Below, piece after piece: positions 6,749-15,384 of a stretch of DNA of 64,000 nucleotides. A model generated the notes under the pieces. That model was not told the DNA's origin. It ran no database searches and saw nothing but the letters and a program-made list of their open reading frames with translations. The position numbers and the translations under genes are program-made. Source of the stretch: Paraburkholderia sacchari (GTDB lineage Bacteria; Pseudomonadota; Gammaproteobacteria; Burkholderiales; Burkholderiaceae); the NCBI RefSeq assembly GCF_000785435.2, contig NZ_JTDB02000005.1, positions 248,001 through 312,000 of the forward strand, given 5' to 3'. Each line of letters opens with the position of its first letter. The first letter of the stretch is position 1.

Positions 6749-9574
6749 TTAGCCGGCGTTAGGACCAGACTCTTTTTCGCTGCGCTTTTTGCGGCCCTTC
6801 GTGGCTGCGGCAGCGGTTGCGGCCGACGTTGCGGCTGAAGGCGCGGTCTCGCCGGCTTCTGTTCCGGAGTCCGCACCATTGCCTTTTTTCGGTTCGGGCG
6901 CGGCGGAAGGCGGCATCTTGTTGAACTTCACTTCGTCGTCTTTCTTGTCATAGTCGACTTCCACGCTATCGCCGGATTTGAGCAGGTCGCCGAGTATTTC
7001 CTTGGCAAGACGCGTTTCCACTTCCTGGCGGATTTGCCGCTTCAGTTCGCGAGCGCCGAATTCCGGTTGATAGCCAACGTCGGCCAGGTGGTCGACCAGC
7101 GAATCGCCGAGCTTCAGCGTGATGTCTTGCGCGGCTGCGGCTCGAACGACGCGATCGAGCTGAATCTGCACGATCGAGCGGATATTCTCCTTCGACAACG
7201 AGTGGAACACGATAATGTCGTCGATCCGGTTGAGGAACTCGGGCCGGAAGTGACCCTTGAGCACCTTCATCAACGCCTCGCGCACTTCCTTTTCGCTCTT
7301 GCGCTTGGCCTCGGGCTGTTCGAGGTTCTCCATGATGATCGATGCGCCCAGATTGCTCGTGGCGATGATGATCGTATTGCTGAAATCGACCACGCGGCCC
7401 TTGCCGTCGGTAAGACGCCCGTCGTCGAACACCTGCAGAAGCACGTTATAGACATCGGGGTGCGCCTTTTCGATCTCGTCGAGGAGGATCACGCTATACG
7501 GACGCCGCCGCACGCGCTCGGTGAGCTGTCCGCCTTCGTCGTAGCCCACGTATCCCGGCGGCGCGCCGATCAGCCGCGCAACGGCATGGCGTTCCATGTA
7601 CTCGCTCATGTCGATGCGGATGATCGCCTGTTCGTCGCCAAAGACGCTTTCCGCAAGCGCTTTCGCGAGTTCGGTCTTGCCAACGCCCGTTGGCCCGAGA
7701 AACAGGAAATTCGCAATGGGCCGGTGTTGCTGGCCGAGGCCCGCGCGCGACAGGCGCACGGCGTCGCTTACCGCGACAACCGCATCGTTCTGGCCGACCA
7801 CGCGCGCTCGCAGCGTGTCTTCCATCTTCAGCAGTTTTTTGCGCTCCTCCTGCGTGAGCTCCGCAACCGGAATGCCAGTGAGGCGCGAGACGACCTCCGC
7901 AACGGACGCCACCGTCACTTCCAGCGTTTCCGTGCCGGTCTTGCGCTGCCACGCCTCCATCTGCTCTTCGAGCCGCTTCTCCTTCTCGTTGATGCGCTCT
8001 TCAAACACCTTCGCTTCGTCGTAACGCTTGCGCGAGGAGGCATAGTCCTGTTCGCGCTTGAGCTGGGCCACTTCCGCCTCCAGTTCCTGAATGTCGGCTG
8101 GCCGCGAAGTGGCGCCGATGCGCACGCGCGCGGCGGCCTGGTCGATCAGGTCGATGGCCTTGTCCGGAAGAAAACGCGAAGTGATATAGCGGTCGGCGAA
8201 TTCCGCCGCGGCGACGAATGCATCATCGGAAAACGTGACCTGATGGTGGGCTTCAAGTTTGTCGCGCAAACCGCGCAGGATAACGATGGTTTGCTCGACG
8301 CTCGGCTCGGGAACGAGCACGGGCTGGAAGCGACGTTCAAGCGCCGCGTCCTTCTCGATGTACTTCTGATATTCGTTTAGTGTCGTAGCGCCGATGAGGC
8401 TCAGCTCGCCGCGCGCGAGTGCGGGTTTCAGCACGTTCGCGATATCGAGGCCGCCCTCGCCGCCGCCTTGCCCGGCGCCGACGATCGTATGCAACTCATC
8501 GATAAACAGAATGAGTTCGTCCTGCTTGGCCGTCACCTCGTCGATCAACTGCTTCGCGCGCTCTTCGAATTCGCCACGGTACTTCGCGCCGGCGACCATC
8601 GAGTTGATGTTGACTTCGACCAGGCGTTTGCCGCGCAGCACCTCGGGGACATCGCCGTTGACCATGCGCTGCGCGAGTCCTTCGACAATTGCGGTCTTGC
8701 CGACACCCGGTTCGCCAATGAGCACCGGGTTGTTCTTCTTGCGGCGCGCCAATACCTCGATCGTGCTTTCGATTTCCTGGGCGCGGCCAAGCACCGGGTC
8801 GAGCTTGCCCTGGCGCGCGAGCGCCGTGAGGTCGCGGCCGAACTTGTCGAGGTTCGGCGTACCCGTGGGCGTTTCGACGCGCCCGTCTTCCGCGCCCTTG
8901 CCGACCACCTTGACCACTTTCTGGCGCAGCGCCTCGGGCGTTACGCCATACTTTTTCAGCAGCGTGCCCGCCAGGCTTTCCGGCACAGCGGCAAGGCCGA
9001 TCAGCAGGTGTTCGGGGCCCACGTACGAATGCCCGAGATCGCGCGACGCCTGGAAAGCGAACTGAAACGCCTTCTTCAAACGCGGCGATACGGTCATTCT
9101 TTCGAGCGAGTCGTCATCGCTGGCCGTGCCGTGCTTCGCGTGTTCGTCGATATAGCTCTTGATGTCCTGGGGCGAGAGCTTCAACTCCTTGAGCAGCGCC
9201 GCGCACACGTCGGTATCGGCGAGCACGTAAAGCAGATGCTCGGTATCGAGTTCGGTGCGGTGCAATTCGTGTGCCTTTTCGGCGGCGCGTTGCAGCAGCT
9301 CCATGGTTTGCTCGCTGAACGCGTCGGTGGCGTCGACGGACTCGCGCGGCACGCTCGCGCTCATTGCGGAGTCGTCGCCGAATTCGCCGAGCAAACCTGA
9401 AAGATCGCCGCCGCCGCCGAGCAGCGAGTCGAACGGATTAAGCATGCTTTGATGGCGCATCAACTGCCGATAGTGATAGTCGCAGATCGACAGCGATTTG
9501 CGCTCGCCGTTTTCGGTTACGACGACGCGCGCGATAGCGGGGCGGGCGTGGCAGATATCGCAGAGTGTAGGCAT
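6749..9574 (-). CDS. clpG: Hsp100/Clp AAA+ ATPase, ClpG/ClpK-like stand-alone disaggregase
   Basis: Protein of 941 residues. An N-terminal Cys/His cluster (C5, C8, C31, H34) suggests a zinc-binding N1 domain. Then come a Clp-N repeat domain (about 80-225), AAA1 with Walker A GEPGVGKT (about 287-294), a short coiled M-domain, AAA2 with GPTGVGKT, and a C-terminal Ala/Lys-rich extension ending near GRKKRSEKESG. In AAA2 no LGF/IGF tripeptide follows TSNLGAS, so docking to ClpP is not expected. This domain set matches the ClpG/ClpK disaggregases linked to thermotolerance, rather than ClpA, ClpC or ClpB. Start ATG 9574 (MPTLCDICH); the longer frame upstream has no domain. Two copies of a 17-bp dyad lie upstream. 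Confidence 0.85.
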   Translation of the reverse strand: MPTLCDICHARPAIARVVVTENGERKSLSICDYHYRQLMRHQSMLNPFDSLLGGGGDLSGLLGEFGDDSAMSASVPRESVDATDAFSEQTMELLQRAAEKAHELHRTELDTEHLLYVLADTDVCAALLKELKLSPQDIKSYIDEHAKHGTASDDDSLERMTVSPRLKKAFQFAFQASRDLGHSYVGPEHLLIGLAAVPESLAGTLLKKYGVTPEALRQKVVKVVGKGAEDGRVETPTGTPNLDKFGRDLTALARQGKLDPVLGRAQEIESTIEVLARRKKNNPVLIGEPGVGKTAIVEGLAQRMVNGDVPEVLRGKRLVEVNINSMVAGAKYRGEFEERAKQLIDEVTAKQDELILFIDELHTIVGAGQGGGEGGLDIANVLKPALARGELSLIGATTLNEYQKYIEKDAALERRFQPVLVPEPSVEQTIVILRGLRDKLEAHHQVTFSDDAFVAAAEFADRYITSRFLPDKAIDLIDQAAARVRIGATSRPADIQELEAEVAQLKREQDYASSRKRYDEAKVFEERINEKEKRLEEQMEAWQRKTGTETLEVTVASVAEVVSRLTGIPVAELTQEERKKLLKMEDTLRARVVGQNDAVVAVSDAVRLSRAGLGQQHRPIANFLFLGPTGVGKTELAKALAESVFGDEQAIIRIDMSEYMERHAVARLIGAPPGYVGYDEGGQLTERVRRRPYSVILLDEIEKAHPDVYNVLLQVFDDGRLTDGKGRVVDFSNTIIIATSNLGASIIMENLEQPEAKRKSEKEVREALMKVLKGHFRPEFLNRIDDIIVFHSLSKENIRSIVQIQLDRVVRAAAAQDITLKLGDSLVDHLADVGYQPEFGARELKRQIRQEVETRLAKEILGDLLKSGDSVEVDYDKKDDEVKFNKMPPSAAPEPKKGNGADSGTEAGETAPSAATSAATAAAATKGRKKRSEKESGPNAG

Positions 9575-9694
9575 GATCGGAGTTCCTGTTGGCAAGCACT
9601 CCGGCCATCGGACGAGAGCGCGATGAAAACCAGAAGGGACAAATTGACGATTGAATTCTATGGGCGGACTCAACCGGTGTGAACCTGCGGTCAT

Positions 9695-9711
9695 CCGATA
9701 CTTTGTATCGG
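9695..9711. promoter_or_regulatory. 17-bp dyad CCGAT-N7-ATCGG, site S1 (clpG upstream region)
   Basis: CCGATACTTTGTATCGG, with 7-bp perfect arms around TTT, lies 120 bases upstream of the ClpG-like start and 174 bases upstream of the divergent DUF1003-like gene. The same motif recurs at 9736, 17821, 19683, 20868 and 20904, always in intergenic DNA. The binding factor is unknown. I see no other feature in the 9575-9884 spacer apart from S1 and S2. Confidence 0.6.
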
Positions 9712-9735
9712 CGGGTTGCCGGCCGGTCGTCCTGT

Positions 9736-9752
9736 TCGATAATAGATATCGG
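9736..9752. promoter_or_regulatory. 17-bp dyad, site S2 (clpG upstream region)
   Basis: TCGATAATAGATATCGG matches CCGAT-N7-ATCGG with one mismatch at the first base. Its centre is 41 bases from that of S1, close to four helical turns, so both could be bound on one face of the DNA. Confidence 0.5.
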
Positions 9753-9884
9753 ATGAACAAAAGGAAACGTGGAATTTTGCCCCATGCGTTTGGAGGTACG
9801 ATTTCCCCCGCATGGAGACAGATGCACCGTAAGCGGTATTATCGGTAGCGCTGAACAATGGGTTCTTTCGATCGGGATTCAACG

Positions 9885-10361
9885 ATGAAAACTGACAACG
9901 AAGCGAGTGCGCGTGTCGAGGAACGCAAAAAAACCGGGCCGCATCTCACCGCGCACGAACATGTCGGTCTGAACGGCAAGATTGCCGTCGCGATCACCAA
10001 TGTCGTCGGAACGATGTGGTGCGCCTATGTGTTTGCAGCTATTGCGCTTGTGAGCTTGCCGTCGGCGATTCAAAGCGGCGTTTCGGCGCTCGTTGCGTGG
10101 CTCGCCCAGACATTTTTGCAGCTTGTCCTGCTGTCGGTCATCATGGTCGGTCAGAAGGTGGCGGCTGCGGCATCGGATAAGCAGGCATTGCAAACCTACA
10201 AGGACGCCGAGGCGCTTCTAAAACTGCAGGACGAAATGCGCAAGCTCATTGAAATCAACAATGCGCTAACGGAAGCCATCCATCGCGCGGTACTGGAGAT
10301 GCGGACCTCGGCGACCGGACAGCCGCCCGCGACGGGAGAGTCGCGCCCACAACCCAAATGA
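9885..10361 (+). CDS. DUF1003-like inner membrane protein
   Basis: Protein of 158 residues. Two membrane helices (about 45-65 and 75-98) follow the NGKIAVAITNVVGTMWCAY segment, and a C-terminal amphipathic coiled region contains DAEALLKLQDEMRKLIEINNAL. This resembles the DUF1003 family, which has no established function. ATG 9885 is chosen over 9858 because a GGGA element precedes it. The gene diverges from the ClpG-like gene and shares the spacer with dyads S1 and S2, so both may belong to one stress regulon. Confidence 0.7.
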   Translation: MKTDNEASARVEERKKTGPHLTAHEHVGLNGKIAVAITNVVGTMWCAYVFAAIALVSLPSAIQSGVSALVAWLAQTFLQLVLLSVIMVGQKVAAAASDKQALQTYKDAEALLKLQDEMRKLIEINNALTEAIHRAVLEMRTSATGQPPATGESRPQPK

Positions 10362-10376
10362 TTGCGGAGACTGTGC

Positions 10377-10712
10377 ATGGATCGAACTGAAAGTATGACG
10401 TGCGACGGGTTTCAGATAACGGCGCAATCTCGCGAAAACGAGCGGGGCGGCTGGATCGCGCAGGTGGAGATCCGTCACGATGGCCGCCTGTTCGCGACCT
10501 GCAACCCGGACACCGTGCAGCCCGAATGGTTGACGGAGGAGGAGGCCAATCGTGACGGTCTGGAGCGAGGCTGCAAACTCGTCAATCATATAAGGCAGAA
10601 CCGTGAGGATCGCTCATGGGTCGCCATTCGCGAGCACGCCGAGCGCTGGTTTTTCAGGGTGGAATCCTCGCGGGAAGCCGAGCAGATCGTGCGCGATCTG
10701 GGCGCCCATTGA
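10377..10712 (+). CDS. Small conserved-type hypothetical protein
   Basis: Protein of 111 residues, soluble and acidic, starting MDRTESMTCDGFQI, with GGAG eight bases upstream. I recognise no domain. It has an N-terminal beta-like half (ITAQSRENERGGWIAQVEIR) and a C-terminal amphipathic half. It lies 15 bases after the DUF1003-like gene on the same strand, so cotranscription is likely. Confidence 0.65.
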   Translation: MDRTESMTCDGFQITAQSRENERGGWIAQVEIRHDGRLFATCNPDTVQPEWLTEEEANRDGLERGCKLVNHIRQNREDRSWVAIREHAERWFFRVESSREAEQIVRDLGAH

Positions 10713-10745
10713 TGTGATTGAATCGTGCGGTCGATTGGTGTGAGT

Positions 10746-10776
10746 GAACCATGCGATCACAACGATCGCATGGTTC
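10746..10776. terminator. Strong symmetric hairpin between convergent genes
   Basis: GAACCATGCGATC and GATCGCATGGTTC form a perfect 13-bp stem with a 5-nt loop. It lies between the small hypothetical gene (ends 10712) and the convergent LysR gene (ends 10785), so it probably ends both transcripts. No U-tract is visible on either side. Confidence 0.5.
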
Positions 10777-10784
10777 CGGGCTGG

Positions 10785-11753
10785 CTATCGGGACAGCGAC
10801 AGGGTCTCGGCGATATAACTCCTGAGCGTGTCCACAGCCTTGCGGACCCGCAAAGGAATGGGACGTTGCGGCTGAATCAGCAGGTTCAGCGCAAGCGCGG
10901 GCATCTCATACTGCGGGAGCACCCGCACGAGGCGGCCCGTTTCGAGCGCGTCCTTGACGGCCGGCGCTTCGAGCACGCCAAGGCCTAGCCCCGACGAAAC
11001 CAGTTCATACATCGGGCGCCAATGCGTGGTCTTGATGACCGTCCGAATCGGAACGCTGTCGATGAGCGCGCCATCTCGCGAGACAGGCAGCAGGTCCGCA
11101 TCGAAGGATCCTTTCACGCGAATCAGATTGTGTCCGGCGAGATCCGCCGGATCGTCGATCGCGGCGTGCCGCTTCAGATAATCGGGCGAAGCAACGAGCA
11201 CGCGCTCGATATCCCCGAGCGGCCAGGCGATGTACGCACCGTCGGCCAACTGCCCGAGACGAAACGAGATGTCGACGCCCTCGGTGACGAGATCGGCGAT
11301 CTTGTCGTTGAGCACGAGTTCGATGTCGATGAGCGGATAGCTTTCACGGATGCGCTTGATGCCCTCCGGCAAAAGGGTTTCCCCGAAGCAGTGCGGCGCC
11401 GCAATACGAATAGAGCCCTTCACGGCCTGCTCGTCGTTCGAAACCTCGGCCACGGCTTGCTCCACGGCGCCCAGCACGGCCTTGCTGCGCTCGTGGAAGA
11501 TGGTTCCTTCCGGCGTGCATTTGAAAGCGCGTGCGTTGCGTTGCAGCAGACGGCAGCCGAGGAACTTCTCGAGCCGCTCGATGCGTTCGCTCACGGCCGG
11601 CTGGCCGATGTCCAGATCCCTTGCTGCGCCCGAAATGCTCCCCCTTTCGACAACCCTCACGTAAATCCGCATAGCTTCCAGCAAGTTCACATTACGTTCC
11701 TTACTGTGGCTGGCGATATTCGCGGTGCGTCCTTCAGCAAATGGCGTTGACAT
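10785..11753 (-). CDS. LysR family transcriptional regulator (copy 2)
   Basis: LysR protein with helix-turn-helix GSISGAARDLDIGQPAVS and a C-terminal effector-binding domain. It is a paralog of copy 1 at 5743-6684. The ATG at 11753 has GAGGG upstream and gives 322 residues. A GTG at 11690 preceded by AAGGAA gives 301 residues, starts MNLLEAMRIY, and aligns exactly with copy 1, so it may be the true start. No obvious target lies beside it. Confidence 0.87.
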   Translation of the reverse strand: MSTPFAEGRTANIASHSKERNVNLLEAMRIYVRVVERGSISGAARDLDIGQPAVSERIERLEKFLGCRLLQRNARAFKCTPEGTIFHERSKAVLGAVEQAVAEVSNDEQAVKGSIRIAAPHCFGETLLPEGIKRIRESYPLIDIELVLNDKIADLVTEGVDISFRLGQLADGAYIAWPLGDIERVLVASPDYLKRHAAIDDPADLAGHNLIRVKGSFDADLLPVSRDGALIDSVPIRTVIKTTHWRPMYELVSSGLGLGVLEAPAVKDALETGRLVRVLPQYEMPALALNLLIQPQRPIPLRVRKAVDTLRSYIAETLSLSR

Positions 11754-11929
11754 AAGATCCCTCGCATCGTTAGCTCCAATTCTTGCTTCGCGCCCCTGAG
11801 TGGCGACGCGGTGATGGTGTAAGAGTAAGAGGGGTCACGCATGCGCTGAGCGCACAAATCATGCTCATTAAATAGAGTACAGTTTTAGTGAAGTGGGCGC
11901 TGCATGAGCGCAGAGATAACAGTTGGCGC

Positions 11930-12841
11930 TCAGGTCAGCTGATAGGGGCGAATGGGTTCAACCGGCGCGGGAACGGGACAGCCGCATAGCTCGAGAACGG
12001 AGCGCTCGATGTTGCGCGACATGGCGTCGAGGGCGAGCGCATTGGGCGCCACGCTGAACGGTTCGGCCACTTCACTAGCAATTGCTTCGAGCGCGATCAG
12101 CGTATAGGCAATGAACACGCACAGTAGCGGCGTAAAAAACTCCGTGGAATCGACAAGCCCGAACGGCAGCAATACGCAATAAGCGTAGACAGTGCGATGC
12201 AGCAACACGTTATACGCGAACGGAATGGGCGTGGAGGCAATCCGCTCGCAGCCACCCAGCACTTTGCCCATCTCGCCGAGTTGTGCGTCGAGCATCCACA
12301 GCTTCGTATCGGATGGTTGAGCGCGATGCTTCGGGTTCGAGAGTTCGTATCGTATTTCGTTGAGAATGGACACCGGTCGATAGATCTGGCTGCGCAGCTT
12401 CTCGGCCTGCTCGCGGCCAAGAAGACGCTCCAGGTCCATCGCGGGATCGGTGCCGCGCAATTCGTGTTTGATCGCGTACGCGAAGCCGATAACCTGGTGC
12501 GCGATGCGCAAGGTATCCGCGCGTTCCGGAAGGTAGCAAAGCATTTGCGAAGTCAGCGTGCGCGATGCGATTAGCAAAGCGCCCCAGAGATGCCGCGCTT
12601 CGTTGAAGCGCTCATAACTTGCGTTGTTCCGAAACGCGAGGAAGATCGCCAGCGCAACGCCGAACAGCGTGAAGGGCGCAGTGTTGAGCGGAATTTTTTC
12701 TCCAAACACGCGCCCGTGCGTGAAGACCGCGAGCGTACTCACCACTGCCATGAAGCACAGTTGGGGAATGATTGACGACAGAACCGATCCGTTCCAGACG
12801 AACAGCAAACGGAACCAGTTTTCCCGGGGCCTGACGATCAT
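11930..12841 (-). CDS. Bestrophin-like (UPF0187/YneE) membrane channel protein
   Basis: Protein of 303 residues starting MIVRPRENWFRLLFVWNGSV. Bestrophin-type features are two N-terminal membrane helices, FRNNASYERFNEARHLWG just after the second (residues about 70-87), and two more helices near 205-245. Bacterial homologues form pentameric ion channels in the inner membrane; ion and role here are not known. It lies 34 bases downstream of cioB on the same strand, so it may be read from the same transcript. Confidence 0.83.
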   Translation of the reverse strand: MIVRPRENWFRLLFVWNGSVLSSIIPQLCFMAVVSTLAVFTHGRVFGEKIPLNTAPFTLFGVALAIFLAFRNNASYERFNEARHLWGALLIASRTLTSQMLCYLPERADTLRIAHQVIGFAYAIKHELRGTDPAMDLERLLGREQAEKLRSQIYRPVSILNEIRYELSNPKHRAQPSDTKLWMLDAQLGEMGKVLGGCERIASTPIPFAYNVLLHRTVYAYCVLLPFGLVDSTEFFTPLLCVFIAYTLIALEAIASEVAEPFSVAPNALALDAMSRNIERSVLELCGCPVPAPVEPIRPYQLT

Positions 12842-12875
12842 GATGGCCTTTTACTCATTCTCATGTGCTTGAATT

Positions 12876-13883
12876 TCAGTGATAGCCGTGGTCGCCTTCG
12901 CGCACCTTGCCCCGGAACACGCGATATTGCATGGCGTTGTAGACGAGAATGACCGGCAGCACGATGACCGTGCCCACGAGCGCAAAGAGCTGGCTCGAAT
13001 GGCTCGAAGAAGCGTCCCAGATCGTGAGCGAGGGCGGAATGATATACGGCCAGATGCTGATGACGAGCCCGGTATAGCCGAGAAAGCAGATCGCCAGCGA
13101 GAGCAGGAAGGGCATCGCTTCGTGGCTGCGGTTCAGCGAACGGTAGATGCCCAGTGCGCACAGCACCACGAGAATCGGCACCGGCAGGAACCAGCCGAGA
13201 TTGCCGCTGAGGAACCAGCGTTGCCGCACGGCGGGCAGGCCGAGCACGGTCCAGAGGCTAACGGTGGCAATCGCCAGAAGCAGCACGGCAAGGAGCGGAC
13301 GCATCACCAGCCGCATCTTGCGTTGCAACTCGCCATCGGTCTTCAGGATCAGCCAGCCGCAGCCGAGCGTCGCATAGGTGAGCAGCACGCCGAAACCGCA
13401 GAACACGCTGAATGGCGAGAACCAGTCGAACGGATCGCCCGCGAACTTGTCGTCGACAATCTTGATGCCCTGCAGGAGCGAGCCGAGCGTGATGCCCTGG
13501 CACATCGCGGCGAGCGCGGAGCCGCCGATAAACGCGAGATCCCACGCATGCTGCGTGCGCGTGGCTTTCGCGCGCAACTCGAAGGCCGCGCCGCGAAAGA
13601 TCAGGCCCACCACCATGAGAATCAGCGGCATGTAGTTGGCGGGCAGCAGCGTCGAGTAGACCACCGGAAAGGCGCCATAAAGGCCCGCGCCGCCGAGCAC
13701 GAGGAAGGTTTCGTTGCCGTCCCAAACCGGCGCGACGGTATTGAGCATCACCTCGCGTTCGGCTTTTCCTTCGAAGAACGGAAACAGCAGGCCGATGCCC
13801 AGATCGAACCCGTCGAGCATCACGTAGATGAAAACGCCGAGACCGATGATGGCGGCCCAGATCACAGGAAGATCGATTTGCAT
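12876..13883 (-). CDS. cioB: Cytochrome bd-type quinol oxidase subunit II, cyanide-insensitive type
   Basis: Protein of 335 residues with eight to nine membrane helices and the family N-terminus MLDGFDLGIGLLFPF (about 22-36). It pairs with subunit I to form a bd oxidase that oxidises quinol and reduces oxygen at high affinity. The start ATG 13883 lies four bases after the cioA stop, so the two are coupled. A CydX/CydY-like small subunit is not directly downstream. Confidence 0.93.
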   Translation of the reverse strand: MQIDLPVIWAAIIGLGVFIYVMLDGFDLGIGLLFPFFEGKAEREVMLNTVAPVWDGNETFLVLGGAGLYGAFPVVYSTLLPANYMPLILMVVGLIFRGAAFELRAKATRTQHAWDLAFIGGSALAAMCQGITLGSLLQGIKIVDDKFAGDPFDWFSPFSVFCGFGVLLTYATLGCGWLILKTDGELQRKMRLVMRPLLAVLLLAIATVSLWTVLGLPAVRQRWFLSGNLGWFLPVPILVVLCALGIYRSLNRSHEAMPFLLSLAICFLGYTGLVISIWPYIIPPSLTIWDASSSHSSQLFALVGTVIVLPVILVYNAMQYRVFRGKVREGDHGYH

Positions 13884-13887
13884 GGCC

Positions 13888-15276
13888 TCAGTCCCCCACC
13901 ACAGCGTCGAGTGCACGGTTATGCAGTCCCGGATACTTGAGCGATTCGACACTTTCGATGCCGGTAGCCGGTCCCTTCTTCATCATCTTGAGCATGTAAT
14001 AGACGCCTGTTCCGAAGACGAGAAAATAGACAATCACGAAGATCAGCAGCGACACGCCGGCCTGTTGCGCGCCGATGGGCGATACCGAGTTCACGGTGCG
14101 CACGACGCCATACACGGTCCATGGCTGCCTGCCAACTTCAGTCGTGATCCAGCCCGCGAGCAGGGCCAGGATGCCCGACGGCCCCATGCAGACTACGAAC
14201 CACTGGAACCAGCGTGCTTCGTAAAGGCGGCCGCCGCGACGAAGCAGCAGCCCGACAACGGCCGTCAATAGCATCAGCATGCCGAGCCCCGCCATGATCC
14301 GGAAGGTCCAGAACACGATGGGCGAGTACGGGCGGTTCTCGGGCGGGAACTCCTTGAGTCCGCGAATTTCGCCGTTCCAGCTATGGGTGAGAATCAGGCT
14401 GCCGAGATGCGGCACCTTGATCGCATAACGCGTCACTTCCGCATCCATGTCGGGAAAGCCGATCAGGTTGAGCGCGGTGCCGCCATGCTCGGTTTCCCAG
14501 AGTCCTTCAATGGCGGCGATTTTCGCCGGCTGATACTCGCGCGTGTTGAGACCGTGCGCGTCGCCTACCAGAATCTGAATGGGCGCGAGAAACAGCAGAA
14601 TCCACAGCGCCATCGACAAACTGCGTTTGACCGGCACATCGCGCCGCCCCTGGAGCAAATGCCACGCGCCGCAGGCGGCCACGATAAAGGCGGCGACGAT
14701 AAAGGCCGCAATGGTCATATGCGCGAGACGGAACGGGAAGGAGGGATTGAAGATCACCTTGAACCAGTCCACAGGCACGATGCGGCCGTTCTCAATCGCA
14801 TAGCCCTGCGGCGTTTGCATGAAGCTGTTCGACGAGAGAATCCAGAATGTCGAAATGAGCGTGCCCACCGCAACCATGAGCGTGGCGAAGAAATGCGCTT
14901 TCGGGCTCACGCGATTCCAGCCGAACAGCATGACGCCGAGAAAACCCGCTTCCAGGAAGAACGCGGTCAAGACTTCATAGGTCAGCAGCGGCCCGGTGAT
15001 ATTGCCAGCAATGGTCGAGAATCCGCTCCAGTTGGTCCCGAACTCGTAAGCCATCACGACGCCCGAGACCACGCCCATGCCGAATCCCACCGCGAAAATT
15101 TTCGACCAGAAGCGGTACATGTCCTTGTATGCCGCATCGCCGGTGAGCAGAAGGCGCCATTCGAGCACGGCGAGAAAGCTCGCCATGCCGATGCTGATCG
15201 CCGGAAAGACGATGTGAAACGAGACTGTAAATGCGAACTGCAGCCTGGCGAGATGAAATGCGTCGAAGATGTCCAT
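13888..15276 (-). CDS. cioA: Cytochrome bd-type quinol oxidase subunit I, CIO type
   Basis: Protein of 462 residues with nine predicted membrane helices. It shows the N-terminal LARLQFAFTVSFHIVFP segment, whose His is a haem ligand, and the short Q-loop form typical of cyanide-insensitive oxidases (ITTEVGRQPWTVYGVVRT near 385-402). It carries the haems and the quinol site. It is the first gene of the cioAB unit. The upstream 108 bases to the YdeP-like gene show no clear terminator or FNR box. Confidence 0.93.
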   Translation of the reverse strand: MDIFDAFHLARLQFAFTVSFHIVFPAISIGMASFLAVLEWRLLLTGDAAYKDMYRFWSKIFAVGFGMGVVSGVVMAYEFGTNWSGFSTIAGNITGPLLTYEVLTAFFLEAGFLGVMLFGWNRVSPKAHFFATLMVAVGTLISTFWILSSNSFMQTPQGYAIENGRIVPVDWFKVIFNPSFPFRLAHMTIAAFIVAAFIVAACGAWHLLQGRRDVPVKRSLSMALWILLFLAPIQILVGDAHGLNTREYQPAKIAAIEGLWETEHGGTALNLIGFPDMDAEVTRYAIKVPHLGSLILTHSWNGEIRGLKEFPPENRPYSPIVFWTFRIMAGLGMLMLLTAVVGLLLRRGGRLYEARWFQWFVVCMGPSGILALLAGWITTEVGRQPWTVYGVVRTVNSVSPIGAQQAGVSLLIFVIVYFLVFGTGVYYMLKMMKKGPATGIESVESLKYPGLHNRALDAVVGD

Positions 15277-15384
15277 GATTCGTTAGTGTTCCCAGGTGAC
15301 AGGTGCATTCACAGGACAGGGCACTCCGGCCGGGACAGCGTAACCACGCAGCGTGCCCGGCCGCAATGCCGCAACGGCTCGAGA

